Shown here piece by piece: positions 32,121 to 42,583 of a stretch of DNA of 64,000 nucleotides. The DNA lies in the NCBI GenBank assembly GCA_905182455.1, contig CAJJBJ010000002.1:558001-622000 (forward strand), read 5' to 3'. The notes below the pieces were generated by a model. It was not told the origin of the DNA, did not search any database, and saw only the letters and a list, made by a program, of their open reading frames with translations. Each line of letters opens with the position of its first letter. Position 1 is the first letter of the stretch. Made by a program: the position numbers and the translations under genes. Source of the DNA: an uncultured Planktomarina sp. Lineage in GTDB: Bacteria > Pseudomonadota > Alphaproteobacteria > Rhodobacterales > Rhodobacteraceae.

Positions 32121-33782
32121 ATGGAAGCTGATTTTGTAATCATCGGATCTGGATCAGCAGGTTCAGCCATGGCAGCGCGCCTATCTGAAGATGGGAAATA
32201 TTCAGTTTTGGTGCTGGAATACGGCGGGACAGATGCGGGCCCCTTCATCCAAATGCCGGGCGCCCTCTCCTATCCAATGAATATGCCCCGTTATGATTGG
32301 GGCTATTTTTCCGAACCTGAGCCACATCTTGGCGGCCGTAAACTGGCCTGTCCAAGAGGTAAAGTGATAGGTGGTTCCTCCTCCATCAATGGTATGGTCT
32401 ATGTGCGCGGTCATGCCGGCGATTACGATCACTGGGCAGACAGCGGCGCTGATGGCTGGTCTTATGCGGATGTGCTTCCTTATTTTCTGCGGATGGAGAA
32501 TTGGCATGAAAGCGGACAGGGCGGGGATCCCGATTGGCGCGGCACTGATGGGCCTTTGCACATCACCCGGGGCAAACGTGATATTCCCTTGCATCAAGCT
32601 TTTGTCGAAGCGGGATGCCAAGCCGGTTTTGAAGTTACAAAAGATTATAACGGCGAACAGCAAGAAGGCTTTTCGCCGATGGAGCAAACGGTCTGGAAAG
32701 GCCAACGATGGTCTGCTGCCAATGCTTACCTTAAGCCGGCGTTGAAACGACCCAATCTTACGCTGCATAAATGCCTCGCGCGGCGCATCATCATAGAAGG
32801 TAGCCGCGCCGTCGGGGTCGAAATACAACGGGGACAAACCATCTCTGTGGTGCGCGCCCGACGTGAGGTCATTCTTGCCGCTTCTGCGATAAATTCACCC
32901 AAACTGTTAATGCTATCGGGCATCGGTCCTGCAAATCATTTGACCAAGATGGGCATTGAGGTCATCGCTGACCGTCCCGGCGTCGGGCAAAACCTTCAGG
33001 ATCATCTCGAACTCTATATCCAACAAGCCTGCCTACAACCGATCACCCTGTTCAAATATTGGAACCTATTTGGAAAAATGCGCGTGGGCTTGGAATGGCT
33101 GATCAACAAATCCGGACCGGGGTCCTCTAACGCTTTTGAATCTTGCGCCTTTTTGCGCTCAAAGCCTGGCGTGCGGTATCCCGATATCCAATATCATTTT
33201 TTGCCAATTGCGGTTCGCTATGACGGACAGGCCGCAGCCGAAGGCCATGGATTTCAGGCCCATGTGGGGCCCATGCGGTCTCCGTCGCGGGGATCTGTCA
33301 CCCTGCGCTCTTCGGATCCCGCAGAGGATCCTAATATCCTGTTTAACTATATGTCAGATCCGCAAGACTGGGCCGATTTTCGCCATTGCATCCACCTCAC
33401 GCGGTCAATCTTTGGACAATCGGCCTTTGATCCCTTCCGGGGCAAGGAAATTCAGCCAGGCACAGATGTACAAAGCGATGCAGAACTTGATGCCTTCATC
33501 TCTGAGCATGTGGAAAGTGCCTATCATCCTTGCGGGACCTGTAAGATAGGTCGCGCTGATGATCCAATGGCGGTGGTTGATCCTGAATGTCGGGTGATAG
33601 GAGTTGACAGGCTGAGGGTGGTGGACAGTTCCATCTTTCCGCGCATCCCAAATGGAAATCTCAACGGACCGTCCATTATGGTTGGGGAAAAAGGTGCAGA
33701 TATCATTCTGGGCCGTTCGCCCCTGCCCAAGGACAACCGTGAGCCTTGGATCAATCCTCGTTGGGAAACCTCCGACAGGTAA
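32121..33782 (+). CDS. betA: GMC oxidoreductase, probable choline dehydrogenase
   Basis: A 553-residue FAD enzyme of the GMC family. It has the N-terminal motif [19 protein letters not shown], the [18 protein letters not shown] segment (GMC signature 1) and the C-terminal [10 protein letters not shown] motif with the catalytic histidine. Throughout its length the pattern follows BetA (for example [38 protein letters not shown]), so choline to betaine aldehyde is the likely reaction; related alcohol dehydrogenases are the alternative. GGAGG lies seven bases before the ATG. No betB, betC or betI is adjacent. Confidence 0.83.
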   Translation: MEADFVIIGSGSAGSAMAARLSEDGKYSVLVLEYGGTDAGPFIQMPGALSYPMNMPRYDWGYFSEPEPHLGGRKLACPRGKVIGGSSSINGMVYVRGHAGDYDHWADSGADGWSYADVLPYFLRMENWHESGQGGDPDWRGTDGPLHITRGKRDIPLHQAFVEAGCQAGFEVTKDYNGEQQEGFSPMEQTVWKGQRWSAANAYLKPALKRPNLTLHKCLARRIIIEGSRAVGVEIQRGQTISVVRARREVILAASAINSPKLLMLSGIGPANHLTKMGIEVIADRPGVGQNLQDHLELYIQQACLQPITLFKYWNLFGKMRVGLEWLINKSGPGSSNAFESCAFLRSKPGVRYPDIQYHFLPIAVRYDGQAAAEGHGFQAHVGPMRSPSRGSVTLRSSDPAEDPNILFNYMSDPQDWADFRHCIHLTRSIFGQSAFDPFRGKEIQPGTDVQSDAELDAFISEHVESAYHPCGTCKIGRADDPMAVVDPECRVIGVDRLRVVDSSIFPRIPNGNLNGPSIMVGEKGADIILGRSPLPKDNREPWINPRWETSDR

Positions 33783-33839
33783 CTCCACAAAGTTCAGACC
33801 CGCGCCGCTGCATTCACTGCCAGCGGCGCGGGCAAGCTT

Positions 33840-34484
33840 TTAGGACACAATCTTGCCCAAAGTTGAAGCGCGCAATTCCGCTTCTGTGATGCCATCTGCG
33901 GTTTCAATAATAGACAAACCACCCTCAACCACATCGAGAACACCAAGATTGGTGATGATGCGGTCCACAACACCGGCTCCGGTCAACGGCAAGCTACACG
34001 CGGGCAGAATTTTGCTTTCGCCTTTTTTGTTGGTGTGGTCCATAACCACAACAACACGGCCAACACCAGCCACTAAGTCCATTGCCCCGCCCATGCCTTT
34101 GACCAGCTTGCCCGGGATCATCCAATTGGCCAAATCGCCAGTCTCTGAAACCTCCATAGCGCCCAAGATGGCCATAGCGATCTTGCCGCCACGGATCATG
34201 CCAAAGGAGGTAGCACTGTCAAAATAAGAGGTTTGCGGCAGCTCCGTGATGGTTTGCTTGCCCGCATTAATCAGGTCAGCGTCCACTTCATCCTCGGTTG
34301 GAAAAGGACCCATACCCAGCATGCCATTTTCCGATTGCAGCGTCACTTCCACACCCTCGGGGATATAGTTGGACACCAAAGTCGGGATGCCAATACCAAG
34401 GTTCACATAAGTGCCATCTTCCAACTCAAGAGCAGCACGGGCCGCCATTTGGTTGCGATCCCAGCCTTTTGTCTCAGCAGCCAT
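33840..34484 (-). CDS. scoB: 3-oxoacid CoA-transferase, subunit B
   Basis: A 214-residue beta subunit with the [12 protein letters not shown] motif near residue 51, where the glutamate is the residue that forms the enzyme-CoA thioester, and the [21 protein letters not shown] segment. With subunit A it moves CoA between succinyl-CoA and acetoacetate or a similar 3-oxoacid, feeding ketone-body or fatty-acid carbon to acetyl-CoA. The start overlaps the stop of scoA by one base (TAATG). Confidence 0.92.
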   Translation of the reverse strand: MAAETKGWDRNQMAARAALELEDGTYVNLGIGIPTLVSNYIPEGVEVTLQSENGMLGMGPFPTEDEVDADLINAGKQTITELPQTSYFDSATSFGMIRGGKIAMAILGAMEVSETGDLANWMIPGKLVKGMGGAMDLVAGVGRVVVVMDHTNKKGESKILPACSLPLTGAGVVDRIITNLGVLDVVEGGLSIIETADGITEAELRASTLGKIVS

Positions 34485-35179
34485 TATGATTCCCTCACTG
34501 TGCGTTGCTCAATACGTTTTTCGTGGGTGCCTTGGATCAGGCGGTGCACGTAGATGCCGGGCAAATGGATCAAATCAGGATCAAGACTGCCAGTCGGGAC
34601 AATCTCTTCAACCTCTGCCACGCAAATTTTGCCACACATGGCCGCTGGTGGATTAAAGTTGCGGGCGGTTTTGCGGAACACCAGATTACCAGTTTCATCG
34701 GCCTTCCAAGCTTTCACAATCGATACATCCGCAAACAGGCCGGTTTCGAGAATATAGGTCTCGCCGTTGAACTCTTTATGCTCTTTTCCCTCAGCAATCA
34801 CCGTGCCCACACCTGTTTTGGTGTAAAAGCCGGGGATGCCACAGCCTGCGGAGCGCATGCGTTCGGCCAATGTGCCTTGCGGATTGAACTCAAGTTCCAA
34901 TTCGCCAGACAGATATTGCTGCATAAAGGTGTCGTTCTCGCCCACATAGGACGCGATCATTTTCTTGACCTGACGGGTTTGCAGCAAAATCCCAATACCA
35001 AAATCATCCACACCCGCATTGTTCGACGCGAAGGTAAGGTTTTGTGTCCCAGCATCGCGAATGGCGGCCAGTAAGTTTTCGGGCAAGCCACAAAGGCCAA
35101 AGCCGCCCGCTGCGATAAACATCCCATCAAACAACAAACCCTCAAGGGCCTCATTGGCTGATCCATATATCTTTTTCAT
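34484..35179 (-). CDS. scoA: 3-oxoacid CoA-transferase, subunit A
   Basis: The 231-residue alpha subunit has the family start [12 protein letters not shown], the [13 protein letters not shown] glycine-rich loop (about residue 26) and the [15 protein letters not shown] and [13 protein letters not shown] segments. It pairs with scoB, which it overlaps by one base. It follows the DmdA-like gene on the same strand after 145 bases containing a hairpin, so co-transcription is possible but not certain. Confidence 0.92.
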   Translation of the reverse strand: MKKIYGSANEALEGLLFDGMFIAAGGFGLCGLPENLLAAIRDAGTQNLTFASNNAGVDDFGIGILLQTRQVKKMIASYVGENDTFMQQYLSGELELEFNPQGTLAERMRSAGCGIPGFYTKTGVGTVIAEGKEHKEFNGETYILETGLFADVSIVKAWKADETGNLVFRKTARNFNPPAAMCGKICVAEVEEIVPTGSLDPDLIHLPGIYVHRLIQGTHEKRIEQRTVRES

Positions 35180-35288
35180 AAGTGATCTGTCCCGTAACGC
35201 TTTTCAGGTTTCAAAAACCACCAATAGTCAGTTGGGTCAAGCCTCAGCGCGGTGTTTGTCGTGGAAGAACCGTCACAGAGAGACGCGC

Positions 35289-35312
35289 GGGGCATGTCCT
35301 GAGACAGGCCCC
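35289..35312. other. Intercistronic hairpin between the DmdA-like gene and scoA
   Basis: GGGGCATGTC at 35289-35298 and GACAGGCCCC at 35303-35312 pair with one mismatch around a CTGA loop. No T-tract follows in either direction, so it may be an mRNA processing or stability element rather than a terminator. Confidence 0.4.
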
Positions 35313-35324
35313 GGCTCATTGTCA

Positions 35325-36431
35325 TCACAAAAACGGGATATCAACCAACGAGGCTTGAACCTCTCGACCTGCTGATCGCCGCAGGGTCACGGCCTCACCC
35401 ACGTGACAGGAGCGAGATATCAACGCGTAGCCGATGTTCTTTTGCAATCGTGGCGACCAAACGCAATTGGTCATATCCCCAACCTTCTGACCATCTACAA
35501 GAATATCTTCCCAATGAAAGGCCAAAGGATCCGGCGATTCGCCCTCCAAAATCAAGCCAAGTTGGTGTCGTTTAGGACCCTCTGCATGAATTCGGCGTAG
35601 GGCCTGAATGCCCACCACATTATCCGCTACGTCGAGATCAATATAGTTACCAAGCCGAACCTCATACGGATTGGTGGTGTCGTCACTGTCTGACCCGCAA
35701 CTGACTAGCCCACTTTCCGTACGTTCCGGCGATGTTGGGCCACCATTGCCGATGGCATAGGGCTGGCCTGCCTCTTTCACGATTTTCCAAAGCTCGTCGC
35801 CGCGTTTGCCATCGCGCAGATAAATCTCAAACCCACCTTGTTTCGACCAGCCAGACCGCTGCACCGCCACCGGGATGCCGTTGATTTCCGTTTCGGAAAA
35901 CCAGAAGTATTTCAGATCATGTACCCAATCACCAAAGATCGAAGACACGACAGCCGCCGATTTAGGCCCCTGTACCGCCAAAGGAGAAACATCCGGCTCG
36001 GTGATTTTGACGTTTAAGCGACGTTCCGCTGCAATCGCACGGGCCCAAAACCAGATATCGCTATCTGCAATAGAAAACCAATACAAATCTTCTCGCAGTT
36101 TCAGCATGATAGGATCATTGATAAGCACGCCATCATGATTGCACATCGGTACGTATTTGCCCTGACCAATCTTACATTTAGACAAATCGCGTGGGCTTAG
36201 GATTTGTGCCAGTTTGCCCGCATCGGGGCCCTCCAGCTGGACCTGACGTTCGACGCCCACATCCCACATCACTACACCGTTTATGAGATCCCAATATTCC
36301 TTGTCCTTATCGCCAAAACTGGCGGGTAAAATCATGCGATTGTAGATAGAGGCGCTGGTGCATCCTTCTGCCATGATCGAATTAAAAAAGGGGGACGGCC
36401 TTAAACGCGCCGTTGGGAAAACCTGAAACAT
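35325..36431 (-). CDS. DmdA/GcvT-family demethylase homologue
   Basis: A 368-residue protein of the aminomethyltransferase (GcvT) fold. Its pattern follows DMSP demethylase DmdA: an N-terminal TARLRPSPF, then SIYNRMILP, MWDVGVERQVQLEG, LSPRDLSKCKIGQGKYVP, INDP, FSIADSDI, SPLAVQGPKS and ARSGWSKQGG-like (here QRSGWSKQGGFEIYL) segments, ending near DIPFL. DmdA demethylates dimethylsulfoniopropionate with tetrahydrofolate as acceptor. Non-DmdA relatives act on glycine betaine derivatives, sarcosine or unknown N- and S-methyl compounds, so the substrate is not certain. AGGA lies upstream of the ATG. It is divergent from the LysR gene and upstream of scoAB. Confidence 0.72.
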   Translation of the reverse strand: MFQVFPTARLRPSPFFNSIMAEGCTSASIYNRMILPASFGDKDKEYWDLINGVVMWDVGVERQVQLEGPDAGKLAQILSPRDLSKCKIGQGKYVPMCNHDGVLINDPIMLKLREDLYWFSIADSDIWFWARAIAAERRLNVKITEPDVSPLAVQGPKSAAVVSSIFGDWVHDLKYFWFSETEINGIPVAVQRSGWSKQGGFEIYLRDGKRGDELWKIVKEAGQPYAIGNGGPTSPERTESGLVSCGSDSDDTTNPYEVRLGNYIDLDVADNVVGIQALRRIHAEGPKRHQLGLILEGESPDPLAFHWEDILVDGQKVGDMTNCVWSPRLQKNIGYALISRSCHVGEAVTLRRSAGREVQASLVDIPFL

Positions 36432-36532
36432 TTTTGCAGTCCTGATTTGATATATCCGACCGCACTAATCTAAATTTTATTTCGCCGGGAGTACTCTCAC
36501 CGACAAACATTCGGCATTCTGCGACACTAGGC

Positions 36533-36538
36533 TATAAT
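36533..36538 (+). promoter_or_regulatory. Possible -10 element for the LysR gene
   Basis: A perfect TATAAT lies 55 bases before the LysR-type start in the divergent interval 36432-36592. Seventeen bases upstream there is only a weak -35 (TTCGGC). LysR autoregulation from this interval is usual. Confidence 0.35.
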
Positions 36539-36592
36539 ATCGCGTAATGAATTATACTGGACATTTTGCTCACCGCCAGTAATTCCTAAATA

Positions 36593-37480
36593 ATGGTAGT
36601 TACATTTAAACATTTAGAGGCCTTTGTTTGGGTTGCGGATCTGACAAGCTTTGTTCGCGCCAGCGAACGCCTTAACACCACTCAGCCCAATATTAGCAGT
36701 CGTATCGCCACCCTCGAAGGTTTAATCGGGACACCTTTGTTTGATCGTAATGGCGCAAAGGTTCATCTTACTTCAAAGGGGCAACAGTTGATGAGCCATG
36801 CCCGGGCCGTCTTAGCGGCACGGGATCAGTTTTTGCAAGCCGCCGATGAGAAAGCCCTTACACAGGGTATTTTGCGGCTCGGTGTCACAGAAATGATCGT
36901 GCATGCATGGCTGCGGACCTTCACCTTGGCTTTGAAGGCCATGTTTCCGAATTTGGCGGTCGAGCTGACGGTTGACATGGCAGCTGAATTGGAACGCGGC
37001 CTGCATGCGCGGCAATTGGATCTGGCTTTGATCAATGGGCCGTTTCAGTATCCCGCCGCCTCCGAGCCTCTTGGACGGTATCCGATGATTTGGGTGGCCG
37101 CCCCCAGCTTGGGCCTCTCGGGGCCCTTACGCACTGAGGATTTGGCAGCCCATCCAATTTTAACCCATGCACGCGGGTCTTGGCCACACCGGTTGGTGGC
37201 AGATCATTTTCATGTGCGGTCTGCGCGCTTGGTGCCCTCCTCCAATCTTGCCGCCTGCTTACAGATGACCGTAGATGGCATGGGCGTGGCTGTTTTACCC
37301 AAGGCAATGGCCAACCGAGAGCTCGCAGAGGGGGCGCTTGTCACGTTGGACTATCCTTGGACTCCCGATGACCTGGACTTCCAAGCCCGCTATCAATCCG
37401 AAAAAGCCCCCGGCCATGTGGCAAAAGCGGCCAGCTTGGCGGCCCAGGTTGCGACAGACTTCGCAGCAGTTAATCAATAA
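36593..37480 (+). CDS. LysR family transcriptional regulator
   Basis: A 295-residue regulator with an N-terminal winged helix-turn-helix (TFKHLEAFVWVADLTSFVRA, then ERLNTTQPNISSRIATLEGL at about residues 24-43) and a C-terminal effector domain from about residue 90. LysR proteins usually control the divergent or adjacent genes in response to a small molecule. Here they would be the DmdA-like-scoAB genes on one side and hyuA onward on the other, starting 85 bases downstream. No ribosome site is clear before the ATG. Confidence 0.9.
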   Translation: MVVTFKHLEAFVWVADLTSFVRASERLNTTQPNISSRIATLEGLIGTPLFDRNGAKVHLTSKGQQLMSHARAVLAARDQFLQAADEKALTQGILRLGVTEMIVHAWLRTFTLALKAMFPNLAVELTVDMAAELERGLHARQLDLALINGPFQYPAASEPLGRYPMIWVAAPSLGLSGPLRTEDLAAHPILTHARGSWPHRLVADHFHVRSARLVPSSNLAACLQMTVDGMGVAVLPKAMANRELAEGALVTLDYPWTPDDLDFQARYQSEKAPGHVAKAASLAAQVATDFAAVNQ

Positions 37481-37564
37481 ATTTTATTTATCGGATTAAT
37501 GAGTTCAAATAATTTCCCATAATGCAGAGAGGCGCAGTATCCTCCCATTAACTTGGAGGATTTT

Positions 37565-39652
37565 ATGCAGGATAAATCTATTCGCCTCGGCGTGGACATT
37601 GGTGGCACATTTACAGACGTGGTTTTGGAACATGGCAAAGAGCTGTTTTCTACCAAGGTCTTGACCACCTACACGGCCCCAGAGAATGCCATCATCGACG
37701 GGATGCACCGCGTCTGTCAGCAATCTGGCATTGATCCAGCCCGGATCAGTCAGATCATCCACGGCACCACTCTGGCTACCAATGCCTTGATTGAACGGCG
37801 CGGCGCGAAAACGGCTCTTATCACTACGGAAGGGTTCCGCGATGTGATCGAGATGCGCACCGAGAGCCGGTTTGAGCAATATGATCTCAATCTGACCCTA
37901 CCGCCCCCCCTGCTGCCCCGCAACTTCCGCTATACCATCGATGAACGGATGCAGGCCGACGGCCAAGTGCTCAAACCTTTGCATCGCGCTGACATTGAAA
38001 CCTTGATTGATGAGATCAATGCGGCAGGTTTTGAAAGCGTGGCGGTTGGATTGCTCCACTCCTATGTGAATGACGCCCATGAGCGGCTGGTGGCCGAGGT
38101 CTTGGCCGAGCGGATGCCTCAGGCCATGGTCTCACTGTCATCGCAAGTCAGCCCCCAGATGCGCGAATATGAGCGGTTTAATACCACAATCGCCAATGCC
38201 TATATCAAACCCTTGATGAAATCCTACCTTGGCCGCCTCAAGGGGCAATTGGCCGATGAAGGTGCAGATTGTCCGATTTTTTTGATGCATTCCGGCGGCG
38301 GAATTATAAGCCTTGAGAATGCAGCAGAATTTCCCGTCAGATTGGTTGAATCAGGTCCCGCGGGCGGCGCGGTCTTTGCGGCCCATATCGCCGCGCGTCA
38401 TGGTTTGGATAAGGTGCTGTCCTTCGACATGGGCGGCACGACCGCGAAAATTTGTTTAATCAAAAACCAGGCTCCGAAAACCGCAAGGGTTTTTGAAGTC
38501 GCCCGAACCTACCGATTTAAGAAAGGTTCCGGCATGCCCATCTCAATACCGGTTATTGATATGGTTGAGATTGGCGCAGGCGGTGGCTCCTTGGCACATG
38601 TGGACAGCATGCGCCAAATCAGAGTCGGACCCGAAAGCGCAGGCTCAGAGCCCGGCCCGGCCTGCTATGGCCGAGGTGGCGCCCGCCCAGCTGTCACAGA
38701 TGCAGATTTGGTATTGGGCCGTTTAGATCCCGCCAATTTTGCAGGTGGCACCATTCCCTTGGACGCAGCGGCCAGCCGTCTGGCCCTGCAAACGCAATTG
38801 GGTGATCCGCTGGACATGGACGCCGAAACCTCAGCTTTCGGACTGGCGGAAGTGGTGGACGAAAACATGGCCAATGCCGCCCGCGTGCATGCAGTGGAGA
38901 ATGGTGAAGATCTCAGCGAATATACCATGATCGCCTTTGGCGGCGCAGCCCCTTTACATGCGGGTCGGCTCTGCGAAAAACTGGGGATCGCACGCATGTT
39001 GGTCCCGGCCGGTGCCGGTGTTGGATCGGCCATCGGATTTTTGCGCGCGCCCTTCAGCTTTGAGGCCAACCGCAGCCAATTCATGCGCCTCTCAGACTTT
39101 GATGCCCCAGCGATCACGATGCTGTTGAATGAGCTCAAAGTTGAGGCCACAGCCTTTGTGCGCAGCTGCGACGCACAGGCTGAAATTCAAGCACAGTATA
39201 AAGTTTATATGCGCTATTCCGGCCAAGGCTGGGAAATACCGGTGCAATTGACCGCAACGCAAGCCAAAACCCCTGATCTTGCCACCTTCCAAGCGCTGTT
39301 CGAACAAGAATACGCAGCGCTGTTTGGCCGGGTTGTAGAGGCCATGGATGTGGAGATCACCGTTTGGTCAGTTAACGCCACAACGCCTACACAATCGGTC
39401 ACGCCTGTGGATGCCGTGGCCAGCCTGCCCCTTATGACGACCAAGACACAACGGGCTCTGTTTGATCCCGCCACCGCTGCCGTTGCGCAAGCGTCGGAGG
39501 TTTTGCGGTCAGACATGACACCCGGCGCATGTATTGCCGGGCCAGCTGTGATCACCGAAGATGAAACCACAATCATTGTGCCTACTTCTCGCAGGGCCAT
39601 AGCCCTCGCCGATGGCTGCATCGATATTTCTGACAAAGGAGCGGACCTATGA
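37565..39652 (+). CDS. hyuA: Hydantoinase/oxoprolinase subunit A
   Basis: The 695-residue protein has the HyuA pattern: an ATP-binding actin-like N-terminus LGVDIGGTFTDVVLEHG, an IIHGTTLATNALIERRGAKTAL segment, SGPAGGAVFAAHIAA, SFDMGGTTAKICLI and an EIGAGGGSLAHVD segment. Such subunits work with HyuB in ATP-dependent opening of cyclic amides (5-oxoproline, N-methylhydantoin) or in acetone/acetophenone-type carboxylation; which one cannot be told from sequence. The start at 37565 follows GGAGG. The stop overlaps hyuB as ATGA. Confidence 0.9.
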   Translation: MQDKSIRLGVDIGGTFTDVVLEHGKELFSTKVLTTYTAPENAIIDGMHRVCQQSGIDPARISQIIHGTTLATNALIERRGAKTALITTEGFRDVIEMRTESRFEQYDLNLTLPPPLLPRNFRYTIDERMQADGQVLKPLHRADIETLIDEINAAGFESVAVGLLHSYVNDAHERLVAEVLAERMPQAMVSLSSQVSPQMREYERFNTTIANAYIKPLMKSYLGRLKGQLADEGADCPIFLMHSGGGIISLENAAEFPVRLVESGPAGGAVFAAHIAARHGLDKVLSFDMGGTTAKICLIKNQAPKTARVFEVARTYRFKKGSGMPISIPVIDMVEIGAGGGSLAHVDSMRQIRVGPESAGSEPGPACYGRGGARPAVTDADLVLGRLDPANFAGGTIPLDAAASRLALQTQLGDPLDMDAETSAFGLAEVVDENMANAARVHAVENGEDLSEYTMIAFGGAAPLHAGRLCEKLGIARMLVPAGAGVGSAIGFLRAPFSFEANRSQFMRLSDFDAPAITMLLNELKVEATAFVRSCDAQAEIQAQYKVYMRYSGQGWEIPVQLTATQAKTPDLATFQALFEQEYAALFGRVVEAMDVEITVWSVNATTPTQSVTPVDAVASLPLMTTKTQRALFDPATAAVAQASEVLRSDMTPGACIAGPAVITEDETTIIVPTSRRAIALADGCIDISDKGADL

Positions 39653-41373
39653 GCGCGCAACCTCCGGCCAACTACCCCTCAATAGTACAATATCAGGTGA
39701 TGTGGAACCGATTGATCTCTGTGGTTGAAGAGCAGGCCCAAGCCTTGGTACGCACAGCATTTTCGACCTCTGTGCGCGAGGCCGGAGATTTGTCTGCTGG
39801 GGTCTACGATCAAGATGGCAATATGCTCGCGCAAGCGGTCACCGGAACGCCGGGTCATGTGAATGCCATGGCCGATGCCGTCGCCCATTTCATCCGCAGG
39901 ATTGGCCGCGAAAACTTTGCCGAGGGGGATATCTATATCACAAATGATCCTTGGGAAGGCACCGGACATTTACATGATATAACCATCGTAACCCCAAGTT
40001 TTTACGATGAAGTCTTTGTTGGATTTTTCGGATGCACCGCCCATATTGTCGACATTGGAGGTCGTGGCTTTGGCGCGGATGCCAACAGCGTTTACGAAGA
40101 AGGTCTGTATATCCCAATTATGAAATTTGCCGATCGCGGCGTTGTGGACAAAACCTTGGTGCGAATTATACGTGGCAATGTGCGCGAACCAGATCAACTG
40201 GTTGGCGATGTTTACGCTCTGGCAACCTGCAATGAAATTGGGCATCGCCGTTTGATCGAGATGATGCAGGAATTTGGCCTTGCAGATCTAACGGGCATTG
40301 CAGATTTTATCCTCAGCAATTCACGCAGCGCTACTTTAGAGCGCATCAATGCGCTGACCCCCGGTACCGCCCATGGAGAGATGCGCAGCGATGGCTATTC
40401 GCATCCGGTAGATCTCAAAGTACGCCTAAGCATCGAAAAAAATCGCATGGTTTGCGATTTTGAAGGCACCTCGGGGCTGGACAAAAAAGGCATTAACTGT
40501 CCCTTGGTCTATACAAAAGCCTATGCATGCTACGCGCTCAAATGTGCCGTGGCACCAGACATTCCCAACAATGCCGCCAGCCTCGCACCTTTTGAGGTCA
40601 TGGCGCCAGAAAACACCATCGTGAATGCCTTGCATCCTGCCCCCGTGGCGTTGCGTCACGTCATTGGTCATATGGTGCCCGACGCGGTTTATGCGGCTTT
40701 AGATCAATTGCTGCCAAATATGGTTCCCGCCGAAGGCGCAGGCTGTCTGTGTAATTTCCAAGTATCCTTGCGGCCACGCACCGGTGCGCCAGCGCCTTTA
40801 CATGCGCGGCGCGCAGAGGTTTTGACATTTAACTCCGGCGGTTCTGGCGCTCGACCAACCCTAGATGGTATGAACGCCACAGCCTTCCCCAGCGGCGTAA
40901 TGACCATGCCCGTTGAAGCCACCGAGCAAGTGGGTCCGGTGATCATTTGGCGCAAAGAGTTGCGGCCCGACAGCGGCGGCGCAGGGCGCCATCGCGGCGG
41001 GTTGGGCCAATATATGGAAGTGGGCGCACAGGAAGGTCATGAGTTTGACATTCAAGCGATGTTTGACCGGGTCAATCACCCCGCGAACGGGCGTCAAGGC
41101 GGTGACATTGGCGGAGCCACCACCATCGGACTGGACGACGGCACAGTTATGCGCGGCAAGGGCAAGCAATTTGTGCCCCATGGCCGCCGTGTCATGATGG
41201 CGTTTCCCGGCGGGGCGGGCTATGGTCCTGTGGCCGAACGATCAAGGGCGGAGATCCTTCGAGACCTTGCAGGCGGCTACATTTCGCCGCAAGCTGCGGC
41301 CCAAGCATACGGGCTGGACTCAGACACAATCGATGACACCCTAAAGCGCGCTCGTAATGGAGAGGTATTCTAA
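39649..41373 (+). CDS. hyuB: Hydantoinase/oxoprolinase subunit B
   Basis: A 574-residue HyuB protein: QYQVMWNRLISVVEEQAQAL at the N-terminus, then the SAGVYDQDGNMLAQAVTGTPGHVN and DIYITNDPWEGTGHLHD segments and the late SGGAGRHRGGLGQ motif. It forms the complex with HyuA that hydrolyses a cyclic amide with ATP. The ATGA overlap with hyuA and a one-base gap to the next gene show tight co-expression in a 1:1 ratio. Confidence 0.92.
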   Translation: MSAQPPANYPSIVQYQVMWNRLISVVEEQAQALVRTAFSTSVREAGDLSAGVYDQDGNMLAQAVTGTPGHVNAMADAVAHFIRRIGRENFAEGDIYITNDPWEGTGHLHDITIVTPSFYDEVFVGFFGCTAHIVDIGGRGFGADANSVYEEGLYIPIMKFADRGVVDKTLVRIIRGNVREPDQLVGDVYALATCNEIGHRRLIEMMQEFGLADLTGIADFILSNSRSATLERINALTPGTAHGEMRSDGYSHPVDLKVRLSIEKNRMVCDFEGTSGLDKKGINCPLVYTKAYACYALKCAVAPDIPNNAASLAPFEVMAPENTIVNALHPAPVALRHVIGHMVPDAVYAALDQLLPNMVPAEGAGCLCNFQVSLRPRTGAPAPLHARRAEVLTFNSGGSGARPTLDGMNATAFPSGVMTMPVEATEQVGPVIIWRKELRPDSGGAGRHRGGLGQYMEVGAQEGHEFDIQAMFDRVNHPANGRQGGDIGGATTIGLDDGTVMRGKGKQFVPHGRRVMMAFPGGAGYGPVAERSRAEILRDLAGGYISPQAAAQAYGLDSDTIDDTLKRARNGEVF

Positions 41374-41374
41374 G

Positions 41375-42583
41375 ATGGCTTTGGCACCTAGCGCCCCTAA
41401 ATCAAACCATTATGATGTCATCATTGTCGGTGGCGCGATGTACGGCAGCTCAGTCGCTTGGTGGTTGTCGCGCAATTCAGACTTTAACGGCTCAATCTTG
41501 GTGGTTGAGCGCGACATGAGCTTTGAGTTTACTTCAACCAGTCACACAAATTCCTGCATACGCCAACAATTCTCCAACCCCACCAACATCCAAATTAGCC
41601 AATTCGGAGCGGAGTTTATCAACAACTTCCAAAGCTTTTTTGACAATGATCCAAGGGTACCAGAAATCCATATCCAAGCGTTTGGTTATATGTATATTGC
41701 GGACACACCAGAGTTTGCGGCGACCCTGAAAGACAGCCAAGCCATACAGGCCAAGCTGGGTGCTGGCACGCAGCATATGACGGCCGCTCAGATCAAAGCC
41801 GACTATCCATTTTATATGGTCGATGACATTGTGGCGGCCAATCACAACCGGATCAATGAGGGCTATTTTGACGGTGCGACCATCTTTGATTGGTGCAAAC
41901 GTGTGGCGCGTGAAAAAGGCACAGAGTACATTGAAAATGAGGTGATATCCATTGAAGTAAAAGGGAAACGTGTCACCAGAGTGACCCTTAAGTCCGGTAA
42001 AAATATGTCCTGTGGAACTCTGGTCAATTGTGCAGGGCCCCGCGCCGTTGAAACCGCCCGCATGGCCGGGCTGTATCTGCCGGTTGAGCCACGCAAGCGT
42101 TATACTTTCATCTTTGACGCACAAAGCCCGTTGGAGTGTGACCTGCCCTTAACCATCGATCCCTCCGGCGTGCATATGCGCTCGGAAGGCAGCTATTATC
42201 TGGCTGGCTGCCCTCCAGATGACGATCCGGCGGTGGATTATGATGACTTCACTCAAGATCACACAATCTGGCAAGAGAAGGTCTGGCCGATCATTGCAAC
42301 CCGCATACCGCAGTTTGACGCCATCAAGCTGGTCAACAGTTGGGCGGGCCATTATGCCTATAATACCTTTGACCAAAACGCCGTCATTGGACCCCACCAT
42401 GAGGTTGAAAACTTCATCTTTTCTAATGGATTTTCAGGGCATGGTTTCCAGCAATCCATGGCCATGGGCCGCGGCTTGTCAGAGATCATCACCTATGGCA
42501 CCTATCGCAGTATTGACCTCACCCCCTTCGCGTACAAACGCATTGCCGAAGGCAAACCCTTTACCGAAAAGGCCGTAATATAA
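41375..42583 (+). CDS. FAD-dependent amino acid/amine oxidase (DAO, sarcosine oxidase-like)
   Basis: A 402-residue flavoprotein of the DAO superfamily with the N-terminal dinucleotide motif VIIVGGAMYGSSVAWWLS (about residues 19-36), a late NSWAGHYAYNTFDQNAVIG segment and the C-terminal GFSGHGFQQSMAMGRGLSE motif common to sarcosine, glycine and dimethylglycine oxidases or dehydrogenases. It probably oxidises a secondary amine or imino acid released by the hydantoinase encoded upstream; this link is an inference. The start at 41375 comes one base after the hyuB stop, with GGAGAGG upstream. Confidence 0.82.
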   Translation: MALAPSAPKSNHYDVIIVGGAMYGSSVAWWLSRNSDFNGSILVVERDMSFEFTSTSHTNSCIRQQFSNPTNIQISQFGAEFINNFQSFFDNDPRVPEIHIQAFGYMYIADTPEFAATLKDSQAIQAKLGAGTQHMTAAQIKADYPFYMVDDIVAANHNRINEGYFDGATIFDWCKRVAREKGTEYIENEVISIEVKGKRVTRVTLKSGKNMSCGTLVNCAGPRAVETARMAGLYLPVEPRKRYTFIFDAQSPLECDLPLTIDPSGVHMRSEGSYYLAGCPPDDDPAVDYDDFTQDHTIWQEKVWPIIATRIPQFDAIKLVNSWAGHYAYNTFDQNAVIGPHHEVENFIFSNGFSGHGFQQSMAMGRGLSEIITYGTYRSIDLTPFAYKRIAEGKPFTEKAVI

